Shown here one piece after another: positions 54,254 to 63,322 of a stretch of 64,000 nucleotides of DNA; position 1 is the first letter of the stretch, and each line of letters begins with the position of its first letter. The position numbers and the translations under genes are program-made. This DNA is from Methanococcoides sp. (lineage in GTDB: Archaea; Halobacteriota; Methanosarcinia; Methanosarcinales; Methanosarcinaceae): positions 1 through 64,000 of the forward strand of contig JAIORD010000059.1 of NCBI GenBank assembly GCA_021108275.1. The letters are read 5' to 3'. The notes under the pieces are model-generated. The model was not told the origin of the DNA and searched no databases. It worked only from the letters and a program-made list of their open reading frames with translations.

Positions 54254-56953
54254 ATGATTAATAAGGAAAGTCTTCACATAGAGAACGAACAGGATGTTTT
54301 TGACAAAGATATTTGCATTGTAGCCGACCACGAAGAGCTTGATAATGTCCTGGGGCTTTTGCATGATTCTAGGTTGATAGGTGATGCATCTGTCTCAGGA
54401 AAGACATTCTCAAACGGCCCAATGGGTCTCACAAATCTCTCAGGGTCAATTGTTGCAGTTAAACAGGGTACAGAGATCCTGGGGGTAGTTGAAAGTGATT
54501 CCGAAGGAACATACAGTTTCACAGAACTTAACGATGGGGAATACACGGTAGTTGCGATTAATTATGTCAGTGCAATGAGCTTCTGGACAATCGGAGAAGT
54601 TACACTTAACATTGGATCCGGGCAGAACATCGCAGATCAGAACATTGAGTTGAAGGTTGACAATAGCAATGAGGTTGATGCTCTTCTTTCAGAGCTACCA
54701 ATTGCATCCGTTTCAGGAAAGACATTTGCAAATGGTCCTATGGGCCTGACAAACCTATCCGATTCAATTGTTGTGCTCAAACAGGATTCGGAGATTCTAG
54801 AAGTAACAGAAAGCGATGCAGAGGGAACTTACAGGTTCTCGGATCTTAAAGATGGAGAATACACTGTAGTTGCAATTAACTACGTAAGTGCAATGAATTT
54901 CTGGATGATCGGAGAAACGACAGTCAATATTCAATCTGGACAGAACATGGAAGATATGGATCTTGAACTTACACGTGACAACAACAATGATGTGGATGAG
55001 GTACTATCCCTTATCGAGGGTGCGTCTGTCTCAGGTGAAATATACTCAAATGGTCCGATGGGTTATACTGACCAACCCGGAAGCATCGTTGTCGTCGTTC
55101 AAACCCAGGCAGACATAAATAAAGGGCAAGAGCAGGTTATAGATGATCTGGAACTTGCTATTCTCTATTCTGAGAACATCAGAGCCTGCAAGGATCTGGA
55201 GATCCAGAGCATGCTCAATGCTCTTGATGGAAGGTATATCCCACCAGCTCTCGGAGATGATCCGGTGAGAAGCCCGGATGTCATGCCTACCGGAAAGAAC
55301 TTCTTCGCATTTAATCCAAGTCTTGTTCCAACGGAGGAGGCATGGGATGCCGGACAGATCCTTGTGGATGCATTCCTGGAAGAATGGGTCACCCGGAACG
55401 GAGATTATCCAAGAAAAGTTGGATTTGTACTGTGGTCTGGTGAGTCAATGAGACACAAGGGTGTCATGGAATCCGAGATCCTTTATATGATGGGTGTTCG
55501 ACCTGTATGGGATTCTTCAGGCAATTTTATCGATGTGGGGATTATTCCGGAAGAAGAACTTGGCAGGCCCAGGATCGATTCTGTTGTCACCATGACCGGC
55601 ATCTACCGTGATAACTGGAAGTGGCAGGTTGAGCTTATGGATAGGGGTGCACGTCTGGCAGCCATAGAAAACAGTTCCTCATATGCAAATTATGTCAGTG
55701 AGAACTCCGATCTGATCTATGAGGCATTGATGGCCACAGGCAACTATTCAGAAGAAGAGGCGAGGCAGCTTTCAATGTGCAGGGTATTCGGTCCCGACGA
55801 AGGTAGCTGGGGAGCCGGTGGATTCAGAGAAGCTGTAAGTGCCAGTGGTACCTGGGAAGAAGAAAGCAAGCTTGCCAACCTCTACATAGACTCCATGAGC
55901 TATGCATATGGTGACGACATATGGGGCAATTGTGACGGGGATGTTTTCAGACAGGTACTTTCCGAAACAGATGCTGTAATGTTCAGTCGCAGTGGCAATG
56001 ACAACCGTGGAAGTGGTAGTGTGGTCTTTGATCATGTCTACGAGTTCTTCGGAGGATTTGGAATGGCTGTGAGGAACGTATCAGGAGATACTCCTGAGAT
56101 GTATATCGCAAATCTCAAGGATCCGAACGAGGCCTTCGTAGAGACAATGGGTGAGTTCCTTGCAAGGGACCTTCGTTCCAAGTACTTCAATCCAAAATGG
56201 ATCGAAGGTATGATGGAGCACGGTTACACCGGAGCAAGCGAGATGGACAGTGTTCTTAAAGACTTCTTCGGATTGGGTGTCACGCTGCCGGATGAGATCA
56301 CGGATGATATGTGGAACGAGTTCTATGATGTGTATGTTCTGGACAAGTACGACCTAGGCCTAGATGAATGGTTCCAGGAGGAGAACCCATGGGCTAGCCA
56401 GTCCATGGATGCCAGAATGCTGGAAGCCGTACGTAAGGGCTACTGGGATGCCTCAGATGAGGTCGTCCAGAACCTTGTAAAGGAATATGTTGAATCCGTT
56501 GTGCAGGATGGTGTTACATGCTGCCATCACACCTGTGGAAACCCAACACTTGATAGCTATGTCCAAGGCATAATGTCTGTACCTGGAGTTATCGATCAGG
56601 ATACTATGGATGAGTACAACCGGTTGATGAAAGAAGCAACACATAGGGTGCCATCAGCTTCCAGATCCACTTCTCACAGTAGCAGTGGGTCGAGTGCCTC
56701 TGCTTCTATAGTGGAATCCACAAACAACCAGACTTCTGTAAGTGATGCAGGTTACGGAACAACAACTGAACAGGCAACTAAACAAATCACACCCGATAAT
56801 TATGTTGAAGGATACGAAATGACAAAAGAATCCGTAAACAATGAGGAAAATGCGTCATCAACATCCTTCTCCAGTGCTGATATTTTAGGCAGTGTGTTGG
56901 TCATATTAGCAGTTGGTGCCATATCTATCGGTTTCAGGAGACGAAGGATCTAA
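54254..56953 (+). CDS. Surface CobN/HmuS-type chelatase, C-terminal part after the TGA
   Basis: This 899-codon frame directly follows the TGA in the same frame and has no signal peptide and no ribosome site, so it is the continuation of the same gene and not an independent one. It completes the broken repeat (MINKESLHIENEQ...), has two more full repeats and part of a third (VSGKTFSNGPMGLTNLS, FWTIGEVTLNIGSGQN), then resumes CobN: VIDDLELAILYSENIRACKDLEIQSMLNALDGRYIPP, DVMPTGKNFFAFNPSLVP, FVLWSGESMRHKGVMESEILYMMGVRPVWD and WKWQVELMDRGARLA. A Ser-rich linker (about residues 780-830) leads to a C-terminal membrane helix (ILGSVLVILAVGAISIGF) and RRRR, anchoring it outside the cell. CTCCHHTCGN (near 755) is a Cys/His cluster that could hold metal. 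Confidence 0.8.
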   Translation: MINKESLHIENEQDVFDKDICIVADHEELDNVLGLLHDSRLIGDASVSGKTFSNGPMGLTNLSGSIVAVKQGTEILGVVESDSEGTYSFTELNDGEYTVVAINYVSAMSFWTIGEVTLNIGSGQNIADQNIELKVDNSNEVDALLSELPIASVSGKTFANGPMGLTNLSDSIVVLKQDSEILEVTESDAEGTYRFSDLKDGEYTVVAINYVSAMNFWMIGETTVNIQSGQNMEDMDLELTRDNNNDVDEVLSLIEGASVSGEIYSNGPMGYTDQPGSIVVVVQTQADINKGQEQVIDDLELAILYSENIRACKDLEIQSMLNALDGRYIPPALGDDPVRSPDVMPTGKNFFAFNPSLVPTEEAWDAGQILVDAFLEEWVTRNGDYPRKVGFVLWSGESMRHKGVMESEILYMMGVRPVWDSSGNFIDVGIIPEEELGRPRIDSVVTMTGIYRDNWKWQVELMDRGARLAAIENSSSYANYVSENSDLIYEALMATGNYSEEEARQLSMCRVFGPDEGSWGAGGFREAVSASGTWEEESKLANLYIDSMSYAYGDDIWGNCDGDVFRQVLSETDAVMFSRSGNDNRGSGSVVFDHVYEFFGGFGMAVRNVSGDTPEMYIANLKDPNEAFVETMGEFLARDLRSKYFNPKWIEGMMEHGYTGASEMDSVLKDFFGLGVTLPDEITDDMWNEFYDVYVLDKYDLGLDEWFQEENPWASQSMDARMLEAVRKGYWDASDEVVQNLVKEYVESVVQDGVTCCHHTCGNPTLDSYVQGIMSVPGVIDQDTMDEYNRLMKEATHRVPSASRSTSHSSSGSSASASIVESTNNQTSVSDAGYGTTTEQATKQITPDNYVEGYEMTKESVNNEENASSTSFSSADILGSVLVILAVGAISIGFRRRRI

Positions 56954-57276
56954 TACCAATTTAGTAGCACTTCGATAATGTTGTCGAAGTGTATTTTTAT
57001 TTTTTTGTTTTGGTTATCGATCCTCAATACTTGGTTATCTGCATGCCATAAACAGTATAAAGGGAATCTTGGGCTTTTGACGTTCTTGCTTATGGCCGAT
57101 GTTTGAATTAATAATCTATAATATGCATGGTGCGGCTGCTTCAGTCATTCTGGTAAACGTATTATCAGAGTTATGTTTTTTAGAGATGTCTATGTCTTCG
57201 ACTTGCTGTTAAAGGGATAAGATCCGAACTTACATTTTCATCAATTTACTGGCTAGTTTGTTGGTCGAAAATCTTT

Positions 57277-57351
57277 TTATTTATCGTGCACTTAGTACTA
57301 AGTATCAAATCTGATTACTCAAGAAGCAATCAGATGTTCCTAATAAGGCAG
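57277..57351 (+). repeat. ~75-bp block, copy 2
   Basis: This copy matches 48203-48278, keeping ATCTGATT/AATCAGAT and GTTCCTAATAAG. The 10-bp inverted repeat found left of copy 1 is not conserved here, apart from a short GTGCAC palindrome in the same place. Confidence 0.75.
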
Positions 57352-57390
57352 ATTAATGAAGTGTATTGGATCGGAGAGCTTGCTCCCCCC

Positions 57391-57398
57391 CGACGGCT
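57391..57398 (+). repeat. Degenerate tRNA-Thr 3' core, copy 3
   Basis: CGACGGCT repeats the last seven acceptor bases and discriminator of tRNA-Thr. It is too short alone, but its place 40 bp after the repeated block equals that of copy 2, which makes it a credible third att site. The terminator hairpin is absent. Confidence 0.5.
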
Positions 57399-57837
57399 CC
57401 ATTTTATTTAAATTTAAAACCCATTTTTTGTGTTGTTATCATTTTGTAGCAAAGACACTTTGAAGAAATTTCCAGGCAGATGAATCAACTTACACTATAG
57501 TTAAATTAAAGACTCAATTCTTAACTAATATGTAGCTTTCTCGCTAGCTTTTTTTATGCCCTTTTTTATTAATAAAATAATTTATACTCCGGGCCATTTC
57601 AAAACTCCTCTTTCGTTCTGTTCCCGCATATTTGAGTGTGATGGTAAAAAATAAAAAAATATAGTTTCATTGTTCATCAGGGAAATCTTCAAATTTCATT
57701 CCACTCCATATAAATTATTGTATGGGGTATGATCTATGTTTTTGAGATCCGCCAATTGAATGGGTTGTTAACTATAGAATGTATTTTATACAATAATCTC
57801 ATAAAATGGTTACGTTTATTGGAAAAGGGGATTAGAG

Positions 57838-60800
57838 ATGAAGATTAAAAAACTTATATTCAATCTAGTAATTATTTCTTTAATACTATTCTCAACTGGG
57901 ATAGGGTATGCAACAAACACAGATATCCAAAATAATTCTGCTGATGCGTACTTTAAGGCAGAGTCAACATCTGTTTTTGAAAGCATAGCCCAGATAGAAG
58001 ACTCTAAATCCAGTATGACAGATGCCCAACAAAAATTGAGCACTGATCTCCTTAAACTGATAAACGAGAACGATCCTGATGAAGAACTAATAATTACTGA
58101 ACTGCAGATGGATACTCCTGCTCAGTTCAGTACTACAAACTTTATTTCCAAAAACCTTGATAACCAAATTCCCGATGATCTGGTCTATGCCTACATCTAC
58201 TTCGATCCATCATCAAAAATTGAAAATATCGAACCTTATGTATGGAGCATAACAGACAGAGATGCCAAGAACAAAATCGCTGTCGCATGGGTAGAGGTCA
58301 GCAACCTGGAAAAGCTGGCAGGCATTGAAGATGTTAGGAATATAAGAACAGTCCTGCCACCAGAAGTGAGGAAAGGTTCGGTTACCACGGAAGGGGATGC
58401 AATCCACAGGACCGATCTGGTCAGGACAAATTATTCATACAACGGGACAGGGATGAAGATAGGAGTGATATCTGATGGAGTCAATAATTTAACAAGCGCC
58501 CAAAGCTCAGGAGACTTGCCTCTAAATGTGACAGTAATAAATGACAATATGAGTGGCGACGAGGGTACCGCAATGCTCGAGATCATCCATGACATGGCAC
58601 CAGGTGCTGAGCTTTATTTCCACGATCACGGTAGCAATACACTTGCCTTCAACTCTGGCATTGATGCCCTTGTGGATGCAGGATGCGATGTTATAGTCGA
58701 TGATATCTCTTGGTTATTGGAGCCCTTTTTCGAAGACGGCGTGGTTGCATCACATGTAGCTGAAGTAATCGCTAACAACGATGTTATTTATGTATCCTCT
58801 GCAGGGAATAGAGGCTATGCACACTACCAGGGAAACTATTCCGGTGATGGAACTGATTTTCATAACAAATCATATCATCTGGAAATACTCCCAGATAAAG
58901 AAGCATGGATCTTTCTGCAATGGGATGATCAATTTGGCTCATCCAACAATGACTATGACCTTTACCTTTTAAATAGGGACAATGGAGAAATATTGGATAA
59001 CAGCACTAACTCACAAGAAGGATATCACGATCCTAGCGAATATATAATGTATTCAAATCCCTTGAACTCCACAATAAATGCAACCATTAAAATAAAGAAC
59101 TACAATAATTCAGAACCCAGAACACTGGAACTCTACATATACAAAATAGGAGTTGACCAGTTGGATAGCACCAACCTTACAACTGCCGACTCCATATTTG
59201 GACACCCTGCAGTTCCAAATGTTATTGCAGTGGGAGCTATTGATGCAAATGATCCTGGAAATGATGACATAGAATACTTCTCATCTCAGGGTCCAGTGAC
59301 AATTTCATATCCAACACAGGTCTTGCGGCCCAAACCTGATATAGTCGGAATCGATGGCGTGAATATAACAGGAGCAGGTGGCTTCGACAAACCATTCTAC
59401 GGAACCAGCGCATCAGCACCCCATGTCGCAGCCATTGCAGCCCAGATCTGGTCTGCCACGCCTGACAAGACAGCACCCGAGATACGTGAGATACTGTACT
59501 CCTCTGCGTTCGATCTTGGGGATACAGGATTTGATAATGTATATGGTCACGGTCGAGCCGACGCGTTGAATGCGTACAACGAAACAACAAATCCACCTTT
59601 GTTCTCGAATGAGTTTCCACTCACTGGCTCTTACACTAACAACAATAACACCAATGTAGTTGTCAATATAACTGATGGGGGAAGTGGTCTAAACCTAAAT
59701 GCTTTCAACATGATGATCAATGGTTCATCCGTGGTATTTTCAAATACAACGATCGACAACGGATACAGAATAGAGAATATAACCTCCCAGCCATACCCCG
59801 ATGGCATAATAAATGTATCAGTAACTGCGGAAAACAATTTCAGTGTTAGTGCCACCTACTTATGGTTCTTTATCGTAGACGCAACAAAACCCACATCAAC
59901 AAAACCGGATGATATCGAGTTTTCAGCAAACAGCACTGCAAACTTCGCATACTGGAAACTCTTCGACCTTCATCCGGAATACTACTGGGTACTGCTCAAT
60001 GGAACTGAGATAATTTCGCCACAGCAGTGGACAAATGACACCAACCTCAGCATTCCGATAGATACAAGCATCGGATTGGGAGATTTCAATTATACCATAC
60101 AATACAATGATACAGCAGGCAACTATGGAGATCCTGACACAGTCATGATCAATATAAATGACACATCATCACCTTATGCATTTGGAAATGTCCCTGCAAA
60201 TGGTTCGTATATCAATAACCCACAGCCTTCGATCTACATAAATATCGCAGATAACGCATCCGGTGTGAACAAGAGCAGCATCTCAATGATAGTTAATGGT
60301 ACTGAAGTTGATTTCACGAACGTATCGATATCAAAGGGTTATAACATATCAAATGATACATCCATGGACTTTACCCACAACCAGATCATAGATGTCACTG
60401 TCAATGCTACTGACAACAACAGCAACTTCATGAGTCATAGCTGGTCATTTGCCATAGACCTAGAAGACCCGACAATTGATATTACCTCACACTTGGATGG
60501 AAGCTCAACAATATCTGAATCAGTGATAATTTCAGGGATTGCAAATGGCACGGGTTCTCCTGTATCTGTGACCGTAAATGGTGTGGAAACCGCTTTTGAA
60601 GGACAGGATAGCATATTCAACCAAACAACTCCCCTTTCCTTGGGCACCAACACAATTTATGCAAACATCACAGACTCAGCAGGGAACTTCAACACAACTT
60701 CCATAAACATCACGCGGACCTCTCCGACAACCTCAAAGAGCAGCGGTGGTGGCGGTGGTGGTGGAGGCACTACAGGTGAAGCATACGAGAACATACAGAA

Positions 60801-61452
60801 GAAAGAGGTAATAAGCCAGTTCGTGATCAAAGGTGATGAGATCTCTTACGAATTTGTGGAGAGGGAGAACGATATAGGTAAGATTAGTTTCAATGCCCTC
60901 AAGAATTCAGGAAAGATATCCGTCACGGTTGAAGTTCTAAAGGACAGGTCCTCAAAAGTGGATAAGGACCCTGAAGGAAAAGTATACGGACACATGAACA
61001 TCTGGGTCGGCAAGACAGGGTTTGCGACCGAGCAGAACATAGCCGACCAGGTGATAGGTTTCAGGGTCAATAATTCATGGGTCAATGATAACAACATCAA
61101 TGAATCCACCATCATCCTCAACAGATACCATGATGGTGAATGGAACCGGCTCCCCACCACAAAGACAGGGGGGGATGGGGTATATCTCTACTTTGAGGCA
61201 AAGACACCTGGCTTCTCACCATTTGTGATAACTGGAGATGAGAATGAAGCTCCAATGGTCAAAGAAGAGTCTGCAAAACTGATATCTTCAACAATTAAAG
61301 ATGGGAATTCAATCGGAGATACGGAGGGCTCAAGTGTAAATAAAATAGGGGTCCCCACATTATTATTAAAGATTGCAGTTGTGGGCGGATTGTTGGTCCT
61401 TCTGATTGGATACTTCAAAAGGAAATACCTTTTCAGAAAATTGAAAAAATAA
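57838..61452 (+). CDS. Large surface S8-type serine protease-like protein with adhesion domains
   Basis: The 1204-residue protein starts with a signal peptide (LIFNLVIISLILFSTGIGYA), then a prodomain-like part (to about 195) and a subtilase domain (about 200-580): Asp in KIGVISDGV, the oxyanion Asn in YVSSAGNRG, and Ser in FYGTSASAPHVAAIAAQIW. At the usual His motif (GHGTH) the sequence is GDEGTAMLEIIHDMAPGA, so Glu stands where His is normal. A long bacterial-like inserted domain with NYSGDGTDFHN lies between. Three Ig-like modules (about 590-960) carry many NxT/S sites, then come a Gly9 linker, a PGF-pre-PGF domain (AYENIQKKEVISQF to TPGFSPFVITG) and a C-terminal membrane helix with a basic tail. 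It is anchored outside the cell and may process surface proteins, or bind without cutting. Confidence 0.85.
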   Translation: MKIKKLIFNLVIISLILFSTGIGYATNTDIQNNSADAYFKAESTSVFESIAQIEDSKSSMTDAQQKLSTDLLKLINENDPDEELIITELQMDTPAQFSTTNFISKNLDNQIPDDLVYAYIYFDPSSKIENIEPYVWSITDRDAKNKIAVAWVEVSNLEKLAGIEDVRNIRTVLPPEVRKGSVTTEGDAIHRTDLVRTNYSYNGTGMKIGVISDGVNNLTSAQSSGDLPLNVTVINDNMSGDEGTAMLEIIHDMAPGAELYFHDHGSNTLAFNSGIDALVDAGCDVIVDDISWLLEPFFEDGVVASHVAEVIANNDVIYVSSAGNRGYAHYQGNYSGDGTDFHNKSYHLEILPDKEAWIFLQWDDQFGSSNNDYDLYLLNRDNGEILDNSTNSQEGYHDPSEYIMYSNPLNSTINATIKIKNYNNSEPRTLELYIYKIGVDQLDSTNLTTADSIFGHPAVPNVIAVGAIDANDPGNDDIEYFSSQGPVTISYPTQVLRPKPDIVGIDGVNITGAGGFDKPFYGTSASAPHVAAIAAQIWSATPDKTAPEIREILYSSAFDLGDTGFDNVYGHGRADALNAYNETTNPPLFSNEFPLTGSYTNNNNTNVVVNITDGGSGLNLNAFNMMINGSSVVFSNTTIDNGYRIENITSQPYPDGIINVSVTAENNFSVSATYLWFFIVDATKPTSTKPDDIEFSANSTANFAYWKLFDLHPEYYWVLLNGTEIISPQQWTNDTNLSIPIDTSIGLGDFNYTIQYNDTAGNYGDPDTVMININDTSSPYAFGNVPANGSYINNPQPSIYINIADNASGVNKSSISMIVNGTEVDFTNVSISKGYNISNDTSMDFTHNQIIDVTVNATDNNSNFMSHSWSFAIDLEDPTIDITSHLDGSSTISESVIISGIANGTGSPVSVTVNGVETAFEGQDSIFNQTTPLSLGTNTIYANITDSAGNFNTTSINITRTSPTTSKSSGGGGGGGGTTGEAYENIQKKEVISQFVIKGDEISYEFVERENDIGKISFNALKNSGKISVTVEVLKDRSSKVDKDPEGKVYGHMNIWVGKTGFATEQNIADQVIGFRVNNSWVNDNNINESTIILNRYHDGEWNRLPTTKTGGDGVYLYFEAKTPGFSPFVITGDENEAPMVKEESAKLISSTIKDGNSIGDTEGSSVNKIGVPTLLLKIAVVGGLLVLLIGYFKRKYLFRKLKK

Positions 61453-62011
61453 ATGATCAATTGCAATATTCATTTTTTAAATGGGTATTTTCCGGCTCTG
61501 TGAAAATCCTCTTAATTTTCACTAATGATCAAGAGGATATTTGAGGGCCAATCTCCCATGAGCATTTTTAAAGTGAAAGTAAGGAAACCTTACTCATAAA
61601 TGATCTTGCCGCAATTTTCCTCATATATCTCAATCGCGGATGGGGCTTCGAAGAAAAGTTTTATGATCCTTGTAAACACTGGATACTTTTTATGGATTGA
61701 TTTTTCCATGATTTCTACAAGACTGAATTTTCAATAATTTAAAATCATTATTTTCGGCCCAAACTTTCTAGACTTGCCCTCTTGGATAAAATGCATGTTA
61801 CTTAGAGTCTCTACAATCCACAATGAACTATATTTGTTAACTTGTCAATATAGTATCAGGAAGTAAGGTAGGAGTAATAATATTTTTTCATATGACTAAT
61901 GTGCCGCCGAATGTTTTTCATTTACTGTCACTCTGCCTGGTGCAATTTCATAACTTTTAAATAATAATCATCTATCTAATAATATTAGAAAATTTCTGAA
62001 AGGTTCCCCAC
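61453..62011. other. Intergenic region with an IS-end remnant and a short frame
   Basis: GGCTCTGTGAAAATCCTC (61494-61511) resembles the solitary IS ends elsewhere in the window. A 39-codon minus-strand frame (61590-61709, MEKSIHKKYPVFTRII to NCGKIIYE) is protein-like but too short and without ribosome site, so it may be a gene remnant. Nothing else is recognised. Confidence 0.4.
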
Positions 62012-63322
62012 ATGACCGCAAAAAAAAGCTCAAACCCCAAAGATAATGAAAATCTCATCTTTGTACACACAGCGGACCTTCACCTGGACAGTCCTTTTCA
62101 TGGACTTTCAGAGATCAATCCTCAATTAAGTGATGTGATGACAAAGGCTACATTTGCTGCTTACAACAATATCATTAATACTTGTATTGAAAAGAATGCT
62201 GATTTTCTTTTAATTTCCGGCGATATATACGATAGTGCCGACAAAAGCCTTTATGCCCAGCTAAAATTTCTCGAAGGACTTAAAAGGCTTTCAGCAGCAG
62301 GCATTGCAGCATACATTACACATGGGAATCATGATCCTTTGAATGGATGGTCTGCAAACTTGGAATGGCCTGATAATGTCAAAATTTTCAGTGGGGATGA
62401 TGTAGAAAGCGTTTTCGTGGAAAAGAACGGTAAAGTGGTCGCTACCATCAATGGGATTAGTTACCGTACAAAGAACATTCAGGAAAATCTTGCAAAACGT
62501 TTTCAACAAAAGGAGCCGGGTTCTCCATTCACTATAGGGATGCTCCACTGCACGGTGGGTCCAGGTGAAGGTCATGACCCTTATGCACCGTGCACTATGC
62601 AGGACCTTAAAGGATCAGATTATGATTACTGGGCACTTGGCCACATACATTATCCACAGGTAATGGCAACCGATCCTTACATCGTCTATTCCGGCAATCC
62701 GCAGGGAAGGGATCCCGGGGAATTGGGGGAGCGGGGATGCATGTTAGTGGAAGTGAATAAAAAAGGTGATACTAAGGTCGATTTTGTACCGGTGGATTCT
62801 GTTCGATGGTACATCGAGGATATGTCTGTAGAAGAGCTTGAAACAGAAGCAGATCTGATTGGAGCACTGGAAGATAAGATGGACAAGCTCTCTGAAATTG
62901 CAGATGGCAGGTATGTTATCTGTAGGTTCAGACTTCAGGGCAGAAGCCAATTAAAACGACTTCTGATAAAAGAGGACTTTTTGAACGATATTGTGCAACA
63001 TCTGCGGGAAAACTATGATATAGGTCCGGGTTCGGTCTGGATAGAAAGACTGAAGGATGAAACCTCTTTCCCGTTCGAGCGTGAGAACCTTTTAAGCAGA
63101 GATAATTTCATTTCCGATATATTGAGCATAACCGATGAGATATGTTCTGACCGTGGTGATCTTAAGGAACTTGATGAACCTTTACATTCTCTTTTTGGAA
63201 AAGGGAAAATAAGGCATCTTCTAAGGTCTTTCGATGAAGAGGAACTTGTCAGTATCGCAAGGAATGCAGAACAATTGCTTCTGAACAATTTGATCCCTGA
63301 GGGTGAGTATGAGAATAACTGA
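62012..63322 (+). CDS. Mre11/SbcD-like nuclease (YhaO type)
   Basis: The 436-residue calcineurin-fold phosphoesterase has the metal-binding motifs in order: FVHTADLHLDSPFHG (near residue 19-33), LLISGDIYDS (near 70), ITHGNHDP (near 103), MLHCTVG (near 174) and WALGHIHYPQ (near 211). These build the two-metal nuclease site. The C-terminal part (from about 275) is a helical capping and ATPase-contact region. The DNA-end arrangement is that of YhaO/SbcD. It overlaps the next gene by 14 bp, so it is coupled to a Rad50/YhaN-like ATPase, its partner. AAAGGTT precedes the ATG. Confidence 0.9.
   Translation: MTAKKSSNPKDNENLIFVHTADLHLDSPFHGLSEINPQLSDVMTKATFAAYNNIINTCIEKNADFLLISGDIYDSADKSLYAQLKFLEGLKRLSAAGIAAYITHGNHDPLNGWSANLEWPDNVKIFSGDDVESVFVEKNGKVVATINGISYRTKNIQENLAKRFQQKEPGSPFTIGMLHCTVGPGEGHDPYAPCTMQDLKGSDYDYWALGHIHYPQVMATDPYIVYSGNPQGRDPGELGERGCMLVEVNKKGDTKVDFVPVDSVRWYIEDMSVEELETEADLIGALEDKMDKLSEIADGRYVICRFRLQGRSQLKRLLIKEDFLNDIVQHLRENYDIGPGSVWIERLKDETSFPFERENLLSRDNFISDILSITDEICSDRGDLKELDEPLHSLFGKGKIRHLLRSFDEEELVSIARNAEQLLLNNLIPEGEYENN

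Larger units (their letters stand above)
56954..57837. other. Intergenic region holding the third att-type copy
   Basis: AT-rich, 884 bp. It holds the second copy of the ~75-bp block (57277-57351) and the degenerate tRNA-end core (57391-57398). No gene is seen on either side. The promoter of the protease gene lies within the last 100 bp. Confidence 0.55.
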
